Assembly: GCF_008905045.1 (NCBI RefSeq)
Contig: NZ_VWMY01000003.1
Location: 116,714 to 180,713, forward strand
From: Streptomyces albicerus
GTDB taxonomy: Bacteria; Actinomycetota; Actinomycetes; Streptomycetales; Streptomycetaceae
Direction of reading: 5' to 3'
DNA length: 64,000 bases
The position numbers were made by a program, and so were the translations under genes. Below, piece by piece: positions 27,024 through 35,473 of this stretch; the stretch's first letter is position 1, and each line of letters starts with the position of its first letter. Below the pieces are notes generated by a model that saw only the letters and a list, made by a program, of their open reading frames with translations, was not told the DNA's origin and did not search any database.

Positions 27024-27830
27024 ATGATCGAACAACGGCGGTCAGCGGCGGAACCACCGCAGGCAATCCCCACATCCGTGCTCTGGAAAGCTTTCGACGT
27101 GCTGGACGCCTTCAGTCGGCAGCACCGCGTTCTGACCCTGAGTGAGCTGGCCCGGACGTCGGGGCTGCCGAAGTCCACCGTCCACCGTGTGCTGGCCATG
27201 CTTCGGGAGCTCGGGGCTGTCGAGCAGGTCGACGGTGGCTTCCGTATGGGTCTGCGGATGCTGACGATGGCCGCGTCCAGCCCTGAGGCGGGGCTGCGCG
27301 AGGTCGCCGTCCCCCACTTGCTGGAGCTGCACCGCACGGTAGGGCACACGGTTCATCTGTGTGCTCTACGTGGTGAGGATGTCGTTTACCTCGAGAAGCT
27401 GCACGAGAGCGATGCCCAGGTGATCCCTACCGCCGTCGGGATGCGACTGCCCGCACACTGCACGGGAGTCGGGAAGGCGCTGCTCGCCCACCAGGCCGCG
27501 GATGCCGACGCTACGGCGCCTACCCGGTCGCTGCGCAGACTCACCCCGCGGTCGATCACGGAACCGCGTAATCTCGCCCTCGAGCTCGCCCAGGTGCGCC
27601 AGCGCGGCATGGCCGTCGACCGGGATGAGGCGGTGCCCGGTCTCTCGTGCGTTGCCCGGCCGGTGCTCATCGGGGGCCGCGCAGTCGCCGCGGTGTCCAT
27701 AGGGTTCCCGAGCAGCGCGGGGCGGGGCGAGGCGTGGTTGGGCCGGCTCGGGCGCACCGTCGGTTCCCTGAGTGCGGCGCTCAGGGAACGTCCGGACCTC
27801 ATGGAGTACCTGTTCCGGAGCCAGGCGTGA
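27024..27830 (+). CDS. IclR-family transcriptional regulator
   Basis: About 268 residues. N-terminal winged helix (about 18-85, with LTLSELARTSGLPKSTVHRV) and a C-terminal GAF-like effector domain typical of IclR (HTVHLCALRGEDVVYLEKLH, then PAHCTGVGKALLAH and the GMAVDRDEAVPGLSCVARPV signature). Family members such as MhpR, PcaR and OhpR activate or repress aromatic catabolism in response to the substrate. ATG 27024 is supported by TCGGAGG nine bases upstream. The stop overlaps the GTG of the TetR gene (GTGA), so both regulators are co-translated. The likely targets are the GTTCCG-N5-CGGAAC sites at 22904 and 28790. Confidence 0.92.
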   Translation: MIEQRRSAAEPPQAIPTSVLWKAFDVLDAFSRQHRVLTLSELARTSGLPKSTVHRVLAMLRELGAVEQVDGGFRMGLRMLTMAASSPEAGLREVAVPHLLELHRTVGHTVHLCALRGEDVVYLEKLHESDAQVIPTAVGMRLPAHCTGVGKALLAHQAADADATAPTRSLRRLTPRSITEPRNLALELAQVRQRGMAVDRDEAVPGLSCVARPVLIGGRAVAAVSIGFPSSAGRGEAWLGRLGRTVGSLSAALRERPDLMEYLFRSQA

Positions 27831-28444
27831 ACGGGCCCGCGCAGACATCACAGGCTGCGGTGGCCCGCGCCCGGTACGACAGCCGCGAAGCACTGCTCGA
27901 CGCCGCGGAACGGCTGATGGGCGCACAGGGGTACCACGCGGCGTCGGTCTCGTCGCTGTGCAAGGAGTCCGGATGTCCCAACGGCTCGCTCTACCACCAC
28001 TTCGGCAGCAAGGCGGGGTTGCTCAAGTCCGCGCTGCAGCGCGGACTAGGCCGTATTGACGACGCGCTTCAGGTCGCTTCGCGGGACGAGGGGGCGGGGG
28101 CCGCGCGGCTCGACCGGTTCATCGACGTCCTGCTGGATACCGTGGACCAGCACGCGAACTTCCAACGGCTTCTGGTTTTCGTCCTGCTGGAGCAGATCCA
28201 CGATCCTGAGGTGCAGGACGTCGTCGACCCGTTTCGCAGCCGGATACTCGAGCAGGTGACCGAGGTCTGCGCGGATGCCCTGGACGAGAGCAGCCCGGTG
28301 GTGGAGCACACTGAGGCCCGCGACATGGCCCTGGCTCTGACCGGTCTCACGATCGGTCTGTTCACCCTGGGTGTGCCTGAGGTCCGACGCCTAACCCATG
28401 CGTACGTCCGGCGGACTCTGGTCCGTCATCCGGGGGCTCTTTAG
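27827..28444 (+). CDS. TetR-family transcriptional regulator
   Basis: 205 residues starting at GTG 27827, whose codon overlaps the IclR stop. The helix-turn-helix is ALLDAAERLMGAQGYHAASV, SSLCKESGCPNGSLYHHFGS (helix 3 ends YHHFGSK). The C-terminal ligand domain resembles the TetR_C group with IHDPEVQDVVDPFRSRIL. Co-translation with an IclR regulator inside a catabolic cluster suggests the cluster integrates two signals, for example substrate and a CoA-ester or intermediate. Ligand and operator are unknown; the tandem repeats at 26947-26980 are candidates. Confidence 0.9.
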   Translation: MNGPAQTSQAAVARARYDSREALLDAAERLMGAQGYHAASVSSLCKESGCPNGSLYHHFGSKAGLLKSALQRGLGRIDDALQVASRDEGAGAARLDRFIDVLLDTVDQHANFQRLLVFVLLEQIHDPEVQDVVDPFRSRILEQVTEVCADALDESSPVVEHTEARDMALALTGLTIGLFTLGVPEVRRLTHAYVRRTLVRHPGAL

Positions 28445-28903
28445 GGGGCATTGCAAACCCCAGCTCGCTGTCGACTCGCCTGACATCGGCACGCTGCTGG
28501 GCGACAACGCCAGCCCGACTGCCGACGGGCGGTTCCTGGCCTCATCGCCGGCCGCAGCGGTCAGACGCCGCCGTGGAGGCCGCCTCCTGCTCCTCGTGGG
28601 CAGGCCCGACGACCGGATCCTGTCCGGCACCGAGCACAGCCGTGCCGGGCCTTGCCCACGCGGTGCAGGTCAGCGGCAGACCACATCCAGGCCCTCCCGC
28701 TCCGAAAGTCCGTCAGCCGATATACACCCCTGGCCGGGCCGGAAGCATTCGAGAATCAGCGTGGCCTGGTCCGGCAGGCTGCCACCGGCTTGTTCCGTTT
28801 CACGGAACAAAGATCTTCCATCGACCGTGCGGTGTCTATATCTGAAGGCATCACCAGGGGGCGCCGAGAGCCCTCGTCACCACTCCTCTTCCGGAGGTAC
28901 CCC
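28445..28903. other. Intergenic region upstream of the lower-pathway operon
   Basis: About 460 bp with no convincing gene; its open frames lack family features and may be relic sequence. The right part holds the palindrome at 28790-28810 and must contain the promoter of the hydratase-dehydrogenase-aldolase operon. Confidence 0.5.
28790..28810. promoter_or_regulatory. TTGTTCCGT-TTC-ACGGAACAA palindrome, operator of the lower-pathway operon
   Basis: Nine-base perfect arms around three bases, 94 bp upstream of the hydratase GTG. It keeps the same GTTCCG-N5-CGGAAC frame as the site at 22904-22920. The pairing of two such sites with the two catabolic transcription units is strong evidence for one regulon, most likely controlled by the IclR protein. 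Confidence 0.65.
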
Positions 28904-29737
28904 GTGCCGACCGTCACTGACCGCGTCCCACCGGACGCCGTCCCACCGGCCGTGGTCAAGGCCGCCGATACGCTGGCGGAGGCCACCCGCACCGGGGCCG
29001 CCTGCCCGCCGGTGCGCACGCTCTTCGACGAGGGTGACATCGAGACCGCCTACGTCGTACAGCGGCTGAACCTCCAACGCGGCCAGGCCGCCGGCCAACG
29101 GATCATCGGCCGCAAGATCGGCCTGACCTCTCCGGCCGTACAGCACCAACTCGGCGTGGACCAACCGGACTTCGGCGCGCTGTTCGCGGACATGGCCGTG
29201 CCCGAGGGCGGCGAAGTACCCGCCGGGCGGCTGCTCCAGCCCAGAGTGGAGGCCGAGGTCGCGCTGGTACTCGGCCACGACCTGCCGCACCGTCAGTGCA
29301 CTGTCGTCGACGTGCTGCGCGCCACCGACTTCGCACTTCCCGCCCTGGAGATCGTCGACAGCCGGGTGAAGGACTGGGACATCTCCATCGTCGACACCGT
29401 CGCCGACAACGCCTCATCGGGCCTCTTCGTCCTGGGCGGCTCCCCCGCGCCGCTCACCGGGCTCAATCTCCGCTCGGTGCGGATGACCATGACCCGAGGT
29501 GGCGAGGTGGTCTCCGAGGGGACCGGCGCCGACTGCCTCGGCAGCCCCCTCAACGCGGCCGCCTGGCTGGCCTCGGCCCTCGCCAGGATGGGAGACCCGC
29601 TGCGGGCCGGCGACGTCGTGCTGACCGGGGCCCTGGGGCCGATGGCCCCCGCTGCTCCGGGTGATGTGTTCGAAGCCCGTATCTCGAACCTGGGCACTGT
29701 GCGGGTCGGGTTCGCGGCAGAAGGAGAGAACCAGTGA
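28904..29737 (+). CDS. mhpD: 2-keto-4-pentenoate hydratase (2-hydroxypenta-2,4-dienoate hydratase)
   Basis: 277 residues of the MhpD/fumarylacetoacetate-hydrolase-like family. Visible motifs: [39 protein letters not shown] (metal-binding Glu pair), [20 protein letters not shown] and the conserved [16 protein letters not shown]. It hydrates 2-hydroxypenta-2,4-dienoate to 4-hydroxy-2-oxovalerate using a divalent metal. GTG 28904 is chosen because CCGGAGG lies six bases upstream; the open frame extends left but without family similarity. Its stop overlaps the next start (ATGA). First gene of the D-F-E lower-pathway operon. Confidence 0.92.
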   Translation: MPTVTDRVPPDAVPPAVVKAADTLAEATRTGAACPPVRTLFDEGDIETAYVVQRLNLQRGQAAGQRIIGRKIGLTSPAVQHQLGVDQPDFGALFADMAVPEGGEVPAGRLLQPRVEAEVALVLGHDLPHRQCTVVDVLRATDFALPALEIVDSRVKDWDISIVDTVADNASSGLFVLGGSPAPLTGLNLRSVRMTMTRGGEVVSEGTGADCLGSPLNAAAWLASALARMGDPLRAGDVVLTGALGPMAPAAPGDVFEARISNLGTVRVGFAAEGENQ

Positions 29738-30699
29738 ACAGCGCGACGAACGCCCGGACCAAGGTGGCGATCATCGGGTCGGGCAACATCGGCACGGACT
29801 TGATGATCAAGGTGCTGCGGCTGTCCGGCAGCCTGGAGCCGGCCGTGATGGCGGGGATCGACCCGGACTCGGACGGCCTGGCCCGGGCTCGCCGCCTGAA
29901 GGTGGCCACCACACACGAGGGTGTGGACGGACTGGTGAAGATGGACGAGTTCGCCGACGTGGAGATCGTCTTCGACGCCACCTCGGCCGGTGCCCACAGG
30001 CGCCACGACGAGGTGCTGCGCTCCCTCGGCCGCACCCTCATCGACCTCACTCCCGCGGCCCTCGGCCCGTACGTGGTGCCATCGGTCAACGGCGACGCCA
30101 ACATCGACTCGCCCAACGTCAACATGGTCACCTGTGGCGGCCAGGCCACCATCCCGGTGGTTGCCGCGGTCAACGCTGCCACCCCCGTCCACTACGGGGA
30201 GATCGTCGCCTCCATCGCCTCCCGCTCCGCCGGCCCCGGCACCCGGGCGAACATCGACGAGTTCACCGAGACCACCTCCTCCGCCATCGAGCAGGTCGGC
30301 GGCGCGCGGCGGGGCAAAGCGATCATCATCCTCAACCCGGCCGAGCCCCCGCTGATCATGCGCGACACCGTGCACTGCCTGGTCTCCGACTGCGACCGTG
30401 AGGCGGTCGCGGCCTCCGTCGAAGAGATGGTGGGCCGCGTCCAGGCGTATGTGCCCGGTTACCGCCTCAAACAGAAGGTGCAGTTCGACCGCGTGAGGGC
30501 CGGCGACCCGCTGTGCGGGCTGCTGCCGGCTGATGCCGTCGGCACCGACGCGCTGAAGGTCTCGGTCTTCCTCGAGGTCGAGGGTGCCGCCCACTACCTG
30601 CCCGCCTACGCCGGAAATCTCGACATCATGACCTCGGCCGCGCTGCGCACCGCCGAGCGCATGGCCGCGCACCGCTCCAGTGAGAGGGCCGCACGATGA
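29734..30699 (+). CDS. mhpF: Acetaldehyde dehydrogenase (acylating)
   Basis: 321 residues. Rossmann motif [18 protein letters not shown] at the N-terminus, catalytic Cys in [18 protein letters not shown] (near residue 132), and the conserved substrate-region segments [17 protein letters not shown] and [12 protein letters not shown]. It oxidises the aldehyde released by the aldolase to an acyl-CoA with NAD and CoA. In this family the dehydrogenase forms a complex with the aldolase and channels the aldehyde between them; the gene neighbour encodes that aldolase and overlaps it by four bases, which fits. The substrate is presumed acetaldehyde, though propanal cannot be excluded. Confidence 0.95.
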   Translation: MNSATNARTKVAIIGSGNIGTDLMIKVLRLSGSLEPAVMAGIDPDSDGLARARRLKVATTHEGVDGLVKMDEFADVEIVFDATSAGAHRRHDEVLRSLGRTLIDLTPAALGPYVVPSVNGDANIDSPNVNMVTCGGQATIPVVAAVNAATPVHYGEIVASIASRSAGPGTRANIDEFTETTSSAIEQVGGARRGKAIIILNPAEPPLIMRDTVHCLVSDCDREAVAASVEEMVGRVQAYVPGYRLKQKVQFDRVRAGDPLCGLLPADAVGTDALKVSVFLEVEGAAHYLPAYAGNLDIMTSAALRTAERMAAHRSSERAAR

Positions 30700-31763
30700 C
30701 CACCACCCAGGCCAAGGGGCCCTCAGCCGCGCCGACCTCCGAGCCCGTCGCCGTGTACGTCCAGGACGTGACCCTGCGGGACGGCATGCACGCCGTCCGG
30801 CACCGTTACACCGTCGAGCAGGCCCGGGCCATCGCCGCCGCACTGGATGCCGCCCACGTCGGCGCCATCGAGATCGCCCACGGTGACGGCCTGTCCGGCT
30901 CCAGCATCAACTACGGTGTCGGCGCCCACACCGACTGGGAGTGGATCGAAGCCGTCGTGGACGTCACCCACAACGCGGTTCCCACCACCCTGCTGCTGCC
31001 CGGCATCGGCACCCTGCAGGACCTCAAGCAGGCCCACGCACTCGGCATCCGCTCGGTGCGCATCGCCACCCACTGCACCGAGGCCGACATCGCCGCCCAG
31101 CACATCGCGGCCGCCCGCGAGCTGGGCATGGACGTCGCCGGATTCCTGATGATGTCGCACATGGCCGAGCCGGCCGAACTCGCGCGTCAGGCCAAGTTGA
31201 TGGAGTCCTACGGTGCCACGTGCGTCTATGTCACCGACTCCGGTGGCCGGCTGACCATGGACGGGGTGCGGGACCGCTTCCGCGCCTACCGCTCGGTGCT
31301 GGACCCGGCCACCGAGCTGGGCATCCACGCCCACCACAACCTGGCCCTGGGTGTGGCCAACAGCGTGGTCGCCGTGGGGGCCGGCGCTATCCGGGTCGAC
31401 GCCTCCCTGGCCGGGCAGGGCGCGGGGGCCGGCAACTGCCCGCTGGAGGCGTTCATCGCGGTGGCGGATCTGATGGGCTGGAAGCACGGCTGCGACCTGT
31501 TTCCGCTGATGGACGCCGCGGATGATCTGGTCCGTCCGTTGCAGGACCGGGAGGTCCGGGTGGACCGCGAGACCCTCAGCCTGGGCTACGCCGGGGTGTA
31601 CTCCAGCTTCTTGCGCCACGCCGAGGCCGCTGCCGCCAACTACGGCCTGGACACGCGCACCATCCTCGTCGAAGTCGGCCGACGGGGCATGGTCGGCGGC
31701 CAGGAGGACATGATCACCGACATCGCGCTGGACCTGGTTGCCCGCGCGGAGAGCGCGGCCTGA
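30696..31763 (+). CDS. mhpE: 4-hydroxy-2-oxovalerate aldolase
   Basis: 355 residues of the HMGL-like/DRE-TIM family. The metal-binding start is [20 protein letters not shown] (Asp of TLRDG), and the HxH metal ligands are in [18 protein letters not shown]. The C-terminal communication domain with the dehydrogenase is present ([16 protein letters not shown]). It cleaves 4-hydroxy-2-oxovalerate to pyruvate and acetaldehyde. Last gene of the operon; the 5' end overlaps the dehydrogenase gene (ATGA). It finishes a full meta-cleavage route from catechol to central metabolites within 22995-31763. Confidence 0.95.
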   Translation: MTTTQAKGPSAAPTSEPVAVYVQDVTLRDGMHAVRHRYTVEQARAIAAALDAAHVGAIEIAHGDGLSGSSINYGVGAHTDWEWIEAVVDVTHNAVPTTLLLPGIGTLQDLKQAHALGIRSVRIATHCTEADIAAQHIAAARELGMDVAGFLMMSHMAEPAELARQAKLMESYGATCVYVTDSGGRLTMDGVRDRFRAYRSVLDPATELGIHAHHNLALGVANSVVAVGAGAIRVDASLAGQGAGAGNCPLEAFIAVADLMGWKHGCDLFPLMDAADDLVRPLQDREVRVDRETLSLGYAGVYSSFLRHAEAAAANYGLDTRTILVEVGRRGMVGGQEDMITDIALDLVARAESAA

Positions 31764-31879
31764 TCCTCCGGCGCGGGCACCTTGACGGAACCGACAGGCG
31801 GGGAATCAGACGGTCCTACGTTGTTGATGGGTCGATCGAGGCCAGTCGTAAGGTCTTGGAGATCCAGAGACGCCGGTTG

Positions 31880-32325
31880 TGGCTTCGCCGACTCGGGCCG
31901 CAGATCGGGCAGTTCGGGGTCCTTGACGAGTCCGTGCGCGACGTCGATACGGAAGCCGTCGACGCCCCGGTCGAACCAGAACCGCAGAATCGACTCGAAC
32001 TCAGCGTGCACGTCGGGGTGTTGCCAGTTGAGATCGGGCTGTTCGGGGGCGTACAGGTGGAGATACCACTCGCCGTCGGGCAGGCGGGTCCATGCGGGGC
32101 CGCCGAAACAGGAGACCCAGTCGTTGGGCGGCTCGGCGCCGTCAGGGCCGCGGCCGGGACGGAAGACGTACCGCTGGCGTTCCGGGCTTCCGGGGCCGGC
32201 GGACAGTGCCGCCTGGAACCAGGCGTACTGGTCGGAGGTGTGGTTCGGGACGATGTCCGGGATGACGCGGATCCCGTACTCGTGGGCTTCCTCGATGAAC
32301 TGCTCCGCGTCGGCGATGGTGCCAC
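31880..32325 (-). pseudogene. GH13 alpha-glucosidase fragment
   Basis: The minus frame reads from GTIADAEQFIEEAHEYGIRV through IPDIVPNHTSDQYAWFQAAL, WYLHLYAPEQPDLNWQHPDV and FWFDRGVDGFRIDVAHGLVK. These are conserved regions I and II of oligo-1,6-/alpha-glucosidases (catalytic Asp in GFRIDVAH). Sequence before the GTIADAE element and everything after region II, including the Glu and second Asp of the active site, is missing. The left break lies around 31860-31880 and the right break at about 32325, where a LacI fragment starts on the other strand. Non-functional relic. Confidence 0.82.
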
Positions 32326-32556
32326 GTGGTGCCCGACCTGGCCAAGCGCGCCACGTTCTTCGAGCGGCTCCCCGCCCGGCGCAACGCGGACGCGCTGCTG
32401 GTCTCCTGCTTCGACCTCGACAAGGAAGAGACCGCCAGGCTGGACGACCTCGGCATGCCGGTCATCTACATCAGCCAGCACGTCGAGGGCCGCCCCAGCG
32501 TCTACGTCGACGACGTCGCCGCCGCCTGCAAAGCCACCCGACACCTGATTTACCTC
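32326..32556 (+). pseudogene. LacI-family regulator fragment (effector domain)
   Basis: The plus frame reads VVPDLAKRATFFERLPARRN, ADALLVSCFDLDKEETARLD, DLGMPVIYISQHVEGRPSVY, then VDDVAAACKATRHLI. This is the core of a LacI-type sugar-binding domain. The DNA-binding domain and the C-terminal half are absent. It abuts the alpha-glucosidase fragment, and LacI plus alpha-glucosidase is the usual make-up of a maltose locus, so both may come from one ancestral region joined by deletion. Confidence 0.75.
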
Positions 32557-32563
32557 AGATGTC

Positions 32564-32998
32564 ATGAATGCAGCCGCAGATACGTACGCCGTAGCCAACC
32601 TGGTCGCCAGGTACGCGGAGCTGGTTGACACCGGTGACTTCGCCGGCGTCGGCGCGTTGTTCGCCGACGCCGTGTTCATCGGAAGCGGTGCGCCGGCCGA
32701 GGGCCGTGAGGGTGTCGAGCAGATGCTCCGCAACACCGTGATCCGCTACGAGGACGGCACGCCTCGCACCCACCACGCCACGACGAACATTGCCGTCGAG
32801 GTCGACGAGGAGGCAGGCACTGCCACTGCGCGTTCATACGTCACCATCTTCCAGGCCCTGCCCGAATTGCCGTTGCAGCCCATCGCCGCAGGTCGCTACA
32901 GGGACTGTTTCGCGCGTCGCGAGGGGCAGTGGCGGTTCGTGGAACGTCGAGTTCGAATCCACCTGGTGGGCGACGTGAGCCGCCATTTGCGTGCGTAG
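32564..32998 (+). CDS. SnoaL-like (NTF2-fold) domain protein
   Basis: 144 residues, full length for a SnoaL_4-type cone-shaped NTF2 fold: YAVANLVARYAELVDTGDFA at the start, then FADAVFIGSGAPAEGREGVE and the C-terminal FARREGQWRFVERRVRIHLV. Members act as small hydrolases, isomerases or dehydratases, or resemble the small subunit of ring-hydroxylating dioxygenases. It is the only intact gene in a stretch of fragments. No clear ribosome-binding site precedes ATG 32564, and its 5' flank is LacI-fragment DNA, so the promoter may have been replaced or lost. A link with the aromatic cluster to its left is possible but unproven. Confidence 0.75.
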   Translation: MNAAADTYAVANLVARYAELVDTGDFAGVGALFADAVFIGSGAPAEGREGVEQMLRNTVIRYEDGTPRTHHATTNIAVEVDEEAGTATARSYVTIFQALPELPLQPIAAGRYRDCFARREGQWRFVERRVRIHLVGDVSRHLRA

Positions 32999-33101
32999 CC
33001 TCCGACCCCCACCAGTCGGTCGACGTGCTGGCCAAGCAGCTTTGCGAGTGGCCAACTATCGCTGCGAGTCACACAGATCCGGGGTGGCTGATTTGATTGA
33101 T

Positions 33102-33117
33102 TCGAACTGATGCGCGA
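33102..33117. promoter_or_regulatory. Possible LexA (SOS) box, imperfect
   Basis: TCGAACTGATGCGCGA matches the actinobacterial LexA consensus TCGAAC-N4-GTTCGA in 10 of 12 defined positions and lies just upstream of an ImuA-like gene fragment. ImuA-ImuB-DnaE2 mutasome genes are normally SOS-induced, so the location makes sense. Confidence 0.4.
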
Positions 33118-33127
33118 ATATCGAATC

Positions 33128-33400
33128 ATGACTGTAAGACCGGTGGCGGGCGTGCACGCGGGGGGCGGTGCCGGCGAGTCGGTGGCATCCTCGCCGCTCG
33201 GTGTTTTGCTGCCGGGCGGGCGAGTCCGCCCGGGCACGGCGGTCAGCGCTGGTGGGGACATGCCGCTGCTGCTGGCGCTCGCGGCGGAAGCGTCCAGTGA
33301 GGCCGTCGGCTGGGCGGCGGTGGGCCTGCCTCAGATGGGGGCGCTGGCGGCCGGGGCGGCGGGGCTGGATCTGGCGAACGGGATGCGGATCGATGACCTC
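33128..33400 (+). pseudogene. ImuA-like (RecA-fold mutasome protein) N-terminal fragment
   Basis: The frame from ATG 33128 contains SSPLGVLLPGGRVRPGTAVS, AGGDMPLLLALAAEASSEAV and GWAAVGLPQMGALAAGAAGL, resembling the truncated RecA-like ImuA' protein that precedes imuB in Streptomyces. Similarity ends near 33400 (GLDLANGMRID), where antisense integrase sequence begins. The rest of the gene and imuB are absent. Identification is from memory of the family and is tentative. Confidence 0.55.
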
Positions 33401-33559
33401 CCCCAGGTAACGGCCCAACTGCGCGGCCGCCAGCAGATAGTTGTACCGGGTGGTCTCCGGATAGTTCCCCGACCGCAGCGAACGGTCCCAGTCCCGCAGA
33501 AACCCCGACCAGGTCCTCGACAGCCCCGCAGTGATCTTGTCCATGTCCAGCAGCGGCAT
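33400..33559 (-). pseudogene. Tyrosine recombinase/integrase N-terminal fragment
   Basis: The minus frame from ATG 33559, preceded by CGGAGG, reads MPLLDMDKITAGLSRTWSGF then LRDWDRSLRSGNYPETTRYN and YLLAAAQLGRYLGE. This is the SAM-like core-binding domain of XerC/phage-type integrases. The catalytic domain (R-H-R-Y) is cut off at about 33400. Its position next to a tRNA-Pro gene suggests an ancient integrated element whose integrase was destroyed. Confidence 0.75.
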
Positions 33560-33630
33560 CCTCGCAAACCTCCGAGTAAAGGTGCCGATGAGCGGCATGC
33601 TCAACCTCGAAGATCGGAAACGACCCACAC

Positions 33631-33658
33631 GAAAAGGGCCCCCACAGGCTCTCGCCTG
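33631..33658 (-). terminator. Rho-independent-like terminator of the tRNA-Pro gene
   Basis: On the minus strand CAGGC-GAGA-GCCTG (33658-33645) is followed by GTGGGGGCCCTTTTC, a short hairpin with a T-run 20-45 bases downstream of the tRNA 3' end. Confidence 0.6.
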
Positions 33659-33676
33659 CGAAGACCCTTCACACCG

Positions 33677-33750
<74 letters not shown>

Positions 33751-33851
33751 ATGCGCTCCGTCGCGGTGAACCGCGTGATCGCGCGAACAGAACTTTACCC
33801 CACGTCCGGGGGCTGCTTCGAAGCGGGCGTGGGGGGAGGGACAATCGGGGT

Positions 33852-34364
33852 ATGAGCAGCACTTCTGGCGGCAGGCGGGACCGGGACACCGAGGGGCGGG
33901 CGCGTAACGCGCGGCCCCGGGACGGGCTCGGGCGGCCCCTGCCGTACGGGGCCGACGGGGTGGAGCGGCAGCCCGAAGGGCTAGTACGTACGCCCGAGGA
34001 GACGGTCGTCGAGGCGCAGGCGCTGCTGGCGGCGGGGAAACCGTTCCACGCGCACGAGGTCTTCGAGGACGCCTGGAAGTCGGGTCCCGCCGAGGAGCGG
34101 GCACTGTGGCGCGGGCTGGCGCAGCTCGCGGTGGGGCTCACGCATGCGGCTCGGGGGAACCTGACGGGCGGGGCGCGGTTGCTGCGGCGGGGGGCCGGCG
34201 CGATCGAGGAGTGGAGCGCGGTCTCCGGGCGGGCCCGGCCGTACGGGCTTGAGCTGGGCGAACTGGCGGCGTGGGCACGGGAGTTGGCGGGGGTCGTGGA
34301 GCGGGACGGGGCGGCCGTGGACGCGGAGGTGTGGGCGCCGCGGTTGCGTGGGGGCACGCCCTAG
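33852..34364 (+). CDS. DUF309 domain protein
   Basis: 170 residues. The core (about 50-115) has the DUF309 signature FHAHEVFEDAWKSGPAEERA and WRGLAQLAVGLTHAARGNLT, helical with a conserved HxxxE that may bind metal. The N-terminal 40 residues are Arg/Gly-rich and probably disordered. Function is unknown in the whole family. ATG 33852 is used because it begins the natural N-terminus, with a GGGGAGGG tract upstream. It is head-to-head with the tRNA-Pro gene. Confidence 0.82.
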   Translation: MSSTSGGRRDRDTEGRARNARPRDGLGRPLPYGADGVERQPEGLVRTPEETVVEAQALLAAGKPFHAHEVFEDAWKSGPAEERALWRGLAQLAVGLTHAARGNLTGGARLLRRGAGAIEEWSAVSGRARPYGLELGELAAWARELAGVVERDGAAVDAEVWAPRLRGGTP

Positions 34365-34455
34365 CGGCTCGGCCGGCACGGCGGCAGGACCTGGCGCACG
34401 GCCGCTCACCCGGTGCGGTGGTCGCGCTGTCAGTGGGGTGCGGCAGACTCGGGGT

Positions 34456-35235
34456 GTGCGAAAGATTCATGTCATCGGCATCGGGGCGGGCGATCCCGAC
34501 CAACTGACCCTGCAGGCGGTCAAGGCGCTGAGGAGCACGGACGTGTTCTTCATCCTGGACAAGGGCGAGGTGAAGTCGGATCTCGTCCAGCTGCGCCGCG
34601 ACATTCTCGACGCGCACCTGCCGGACGGGAAGGACGCGAAGTACCGGCTGGTGGAGGCGCGCGACCCGGAGCGGGACCGGGCGGCCGGGGGCGCGGGCTA
34701 CTCCCCCGCGGTCGGGGACTGGCGCAGCGCCCGCGCCAACATCTACGAGCGGCTGATCGCCGAGGAGCTGGGCGAGGACGAGAGCGGGGCGTTCCTCGTG
34801 TGGGGCGACCCCTCGTTGTACGACAGCACGCTGGGGATCCTGGAGGAGATCCTCGACCGGGGCGCGGTGTCCTTCGAGTACGACGTCGTGCCGGGTATCA
34901 GCAGTGTCTCGGCCCTGGTCGCCCGCCATCGCACCGGGCTGAACCGCGTGGCCCGTCCCGTCCAGATCACCACCGGCCGCCGTCTCGCCGAGGGCTTCCC
35001 CGACGGCGTGGACGACGTGGTCGTCATGCTCGACGCCCACCAGACGTTCCAGCGGTACGCCGACCAGGACATCGACATCTACTGGGGCGCCTACATAGGC
35101 ACCCCCGACGAGATCCTGGCCTCCGGTCCGCTGGCGGAGACAGCACCCCGCATCGCCGAACTCCGCGAGGCGGCCCGCGACCGCAAGGGTTGGATCATGG
35201 ACACATACCTGCTGCGCCGGCACCCGCGGGACTAG
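34456..35235 (+). CDS. cobF: Precorrin-6A synthase (deacetylating)
   Basis: 259 residues starting at GTG 34456 (RKIHVIGIGAGDPDQLTLQA). It has the tetrapyrrole methylase fold: N-terminal GxGxGDP nucleotide motif, AFLVWGDPSLYDSTLGILEE and VVPGISSVSALVARHRTGLN. CobF-specific length and the C-terminal RKGWIMDTYLLRRHPRD distinguish it from CobM/CobI. It methylates precorrin-5 at C-1 with loss of the acetyl group in aerobic cobalamin synthesis. It is near cobK, which uses its product. The TAG stop at 35233-35235 overlaps the left end of a MITE. Confidence 0.9.
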   Translation: MRKIHVIGIGAGDPDQLTLQAVKALRSTDVFFILDKGEVKSDLVQLRRDILDAHLPDGKDAKYRLVEARDPERDRAAGGAGYSPAVGDWRSARANIYERLIAEELGEDESGAFLVWGDPSLYDSTLGILEEILDRGAVSFEYDVVPGISSVSALVARHRTGLNRVARPVQITTGRRLAEGFPDGVDDVVVMLDAHQTFQRYADQDIDIYWGAYIGTPDEILASGPLAETAPRIAELREAARDRKGWIMDTYLLRRHPRD

Positions 35236-35456
35236 GGCCTGTCCGGCGGATCAAGTCGGAGGAAAGTCACGGCGCCTGATAAGCACCGGTGAGCGGGGTC
35301 TGGTGCGTGCAGCTGCAAGGCGGAGGAGGGCGTCGACGCGATGGGGGTCCCCCCGCTCGAGCGAAGTCGAGAGTGGGGGAGTCGGCAACCGACGACAACG
35401 CCGCAGATGTGCGTGCCAGACCCCGCGTCTCCGGCATGATCCGCCGGACAGGCCCT
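35234..35456. mobile_element. MITE with 20-bp perfect terminal inverted repeats
   Basis: A 223-bp element begins AGGGCCTGTCCGGCGGATCA and ends with its exact reverse complement (35437-35456). The inverted repeat extends two more bases each side (CT...AG), giving CTA/TAG at the edges, as expected for an IS5-type TA or CTAG target. No coding frame inside. An internal imperfect hairpin around 35340-35385 (CCCCCGCTCGAGCGAAGTC) is typical of Streptomyces MITE-like repeats. It lies between convergent cobF and cobK and supplies the last bases of the cobF stop codon. Confidence 0.88.
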
Positions 35457-35473
35457 AGGGCGTGTTGAGGGGC

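Noticed and set aside
34365..34455. Possible cobalamin riboswitch upstream of cobF
   Set aside because: The space is under 100 bp and I see no B12-box-like sequence.
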